NCBI GenBank assembly: GCA_030039775.1
Contig: JASHUX010000398.1
Location: 1-7,060, forward strand
Source of the DNA: Alphaproteobacteria bacterium
GTDB lineage: Bacteria > Pseudomonadota > Alphaproteobacteria > ATCC43930 > CGMCC-115725
DNA length: 7,060 nt
Direction of reading: 5' to 3'
Shown: piece by piece, positions 6,475 to 7,060 of the stretch
Numbering within the stretch: the first letter of the stretch is position 1
Layout: the number at the start of each line of letters is the position of its first letter
Position numbers and translations under genes: made by a program
The notes under the pieces: model-generated
The model's database searches: none
Told to the model about the DNA's origin: nothing
Seen by the model: only the letters and a program-made list of their open reading frames with translations

Positions 6475-6923
6475 GCTAACACGCCGCGCGATTATGCGAA
6501 CGAACTCACAAAAAGAGGCTCCCCGCGCGCCGTGTCGGCACGATCGGCAGTCTTTTGGGCGGTAATCCATACAGCTTAGCAGCACCCGTTGGTGCCACCG
6601 GCGGCACGCGCCAGACGCGGCAGCCCCAAACCGGCGATTGTGGCGCCGCCTGCAAGGGCGACGAAGTGCTGGCGCCCGATACCGGCACGCGCGCGCACGT
6701 ACACGAGATATGTTCCACCGACGATCTCCCCATCAGCCAAAAATATCGTTAGCATACTCTGTTCCGCCCTGCACATCGCAAGTACTCCGAGTGCGGCCCG
6801 ACCGAAAAGAGTAGCAGACGCTAGCGGCGAGTCGCTGCAACCCTTGGCGCCGCCGCACGAATCACTTTAACGAAAACCTTATGGTCGATCTTTTTGCCTC
6901 CCGCTAAGTCGACCTGAAACTTG

Positions 6924-6969
6924 ATCGGCGGCGCGCTCTCTTCCCTGGATGAAGCGCCGCCGATTTTTT
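6924..6969 (+). terminator. Strong intrinsic (Rho-independent) terminator candidate
   Basis: ATCGGCGGCGC at 6924-6934 pairs perfectly with GCGCCGCCGAT at 6954-6964, an 11-bp GC-rich stem with a 19-nt loop. It is followed by six T bases (6964-6969, the first shared with the stem), the classical arrangement for termination on the plus strand. On the minus strand the hairpin is not followed by a T run, so direction is clear. The nearest plus-strand stop codon is more than 500 bases upstream, so it may end transcripts of the four-gene operon or of an unrecognised transcript in between. The large loop lowers certainty. Confidence 0.65.
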
Positions 6970-6979
6970 GCGCAAAAAA
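6964..6979. repeat. Perfect 16-bp palindrome
   Basis: TTTTTTGCGCAAAAAA is a perfect palindrome placed directly after the terminator stem; the A run continues to 6981. It can be explained as the T run of the plus-strand terminator meeting an A run that gives a T run on the minus strand. A protein-binding role is also possible but nothing else supports it. Confidence 0.6.
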
Positions 6980-7060
6980 AAGCCTACGGCCCTGATTTTA
7001 CCACAAGAAATTCCTCTTGGCGTCACCGCATCGACATATTTGGTTGTTTGAGTCGCCTCT

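Larger units (their letters stand above)
6401..7060. other. 660-bp stretch without a convincing gene
   Basis: No open frame here has a ribosome site, recognisable family motifs or a codon pattern like the neighbouring genes. The open frames present overlap one another on both strands between about 6506 and 6870 and are typical chance frames of GC-rich DNA. The last 150 bases are AT-richer. What can be seen is a weak hairpin at 6454-6474, a strong terminator-like hairpin at 6924-6969, and a perfect 16-bp palindrome at 6964-6979. A minus-strand frame at 6576-6776 has a stretch resembling an export signal but goes nowhere. It may be plain intergenic DNA or the remains of a decayed gene. Confidence 0.6.

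Noticed and set aside
6589..6870. 93-codon plus-strand open frame in the gene-free region
   Set aside because: It is Ala/Pro/Arg/Ser-rich with no motif or ribosome site, and it overlaps other frames on both strands.
6760..7000. Minus-strand open frame of about 60 codons through the terminator hairpin (contains K-F-Q-V-D-L-A-G-G-K-K-I-D-H-K-V-F-V-K-V)
   Set aside because: It looks somewhat protein-like but has no start codon between its stops and no recognised family.
7004..7019. Inverted repeat CAAGA-6-TCTTG near the right edge
   Set aside because: Five-base arms are expected by chance and nothing around it suggests a function.

Overview
This is GC-rich, densely packed chromosomal-type DNA with overlapping stop/start codons and strongly G/C-biased third codon positions. 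It looks proteobacterial, most likely an alphaproteobacterium of the Bradyrhizobium/Hyphomicrobiales kind. That placement is inferred from composition and gene content; no marker gene is present. No RNA gene, mobile element or CRISPR array was seen.

The window is built around a divergent promoter region at about 2272-2375. Leftward on the minus strand runs a transport operon: an SsuB/TauB-type ABC ATPase (1423-2271), an SsuC/TauC-type permease (585-1430) that overlaps it by 8 bp, and after 31 bp the start of a LivH-type branched-chain amino acid permease that runs off the left edge (1-553). Rightward on the plus strand runs a tight four-gene operon: a LigB-like class III extradiol dioxygenase homologue (2376-3371), an alpha/beta hydrolase (3388-4254), an exported NMT1/SsuA-like substrate-binding protein (4251-5288) that overlaps the hydrolase by ATGA, and a luciferase-like flavin-dependent oxidoreductase (5306-6400). 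The last 660 bases hold no convincing gene. They contain a weak hairpin soon after the last gene and a strong intrinsic terminator-like hairpin at 6924-6969.

The binding protein on the plus strand probably serves the ATPase and permease on the minus strand, so the two arms together encode one complete SsuABC-type importer plus three enzymes. The simplest reading is an uptake-and-degradation module for a small, probably aromatic or heteroaromatic compound: import, flavin-dependent monooxygenation, ring opening, then hydrolysis. The substrate cannot be read from the sequence.

The most interesting detail is that two enzymes of this operon depart from their family's textbook active sites. The dioxygenase homologue has Gln102 where LigB has its second iron-binding His. 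The hydrolase has Asn238 where the catalytic Asp normally sits, and no Asp/Glu at the usual alternative site. Either the chemistry differs from classical meta-cleavage or these are subfamily-specific active sites.
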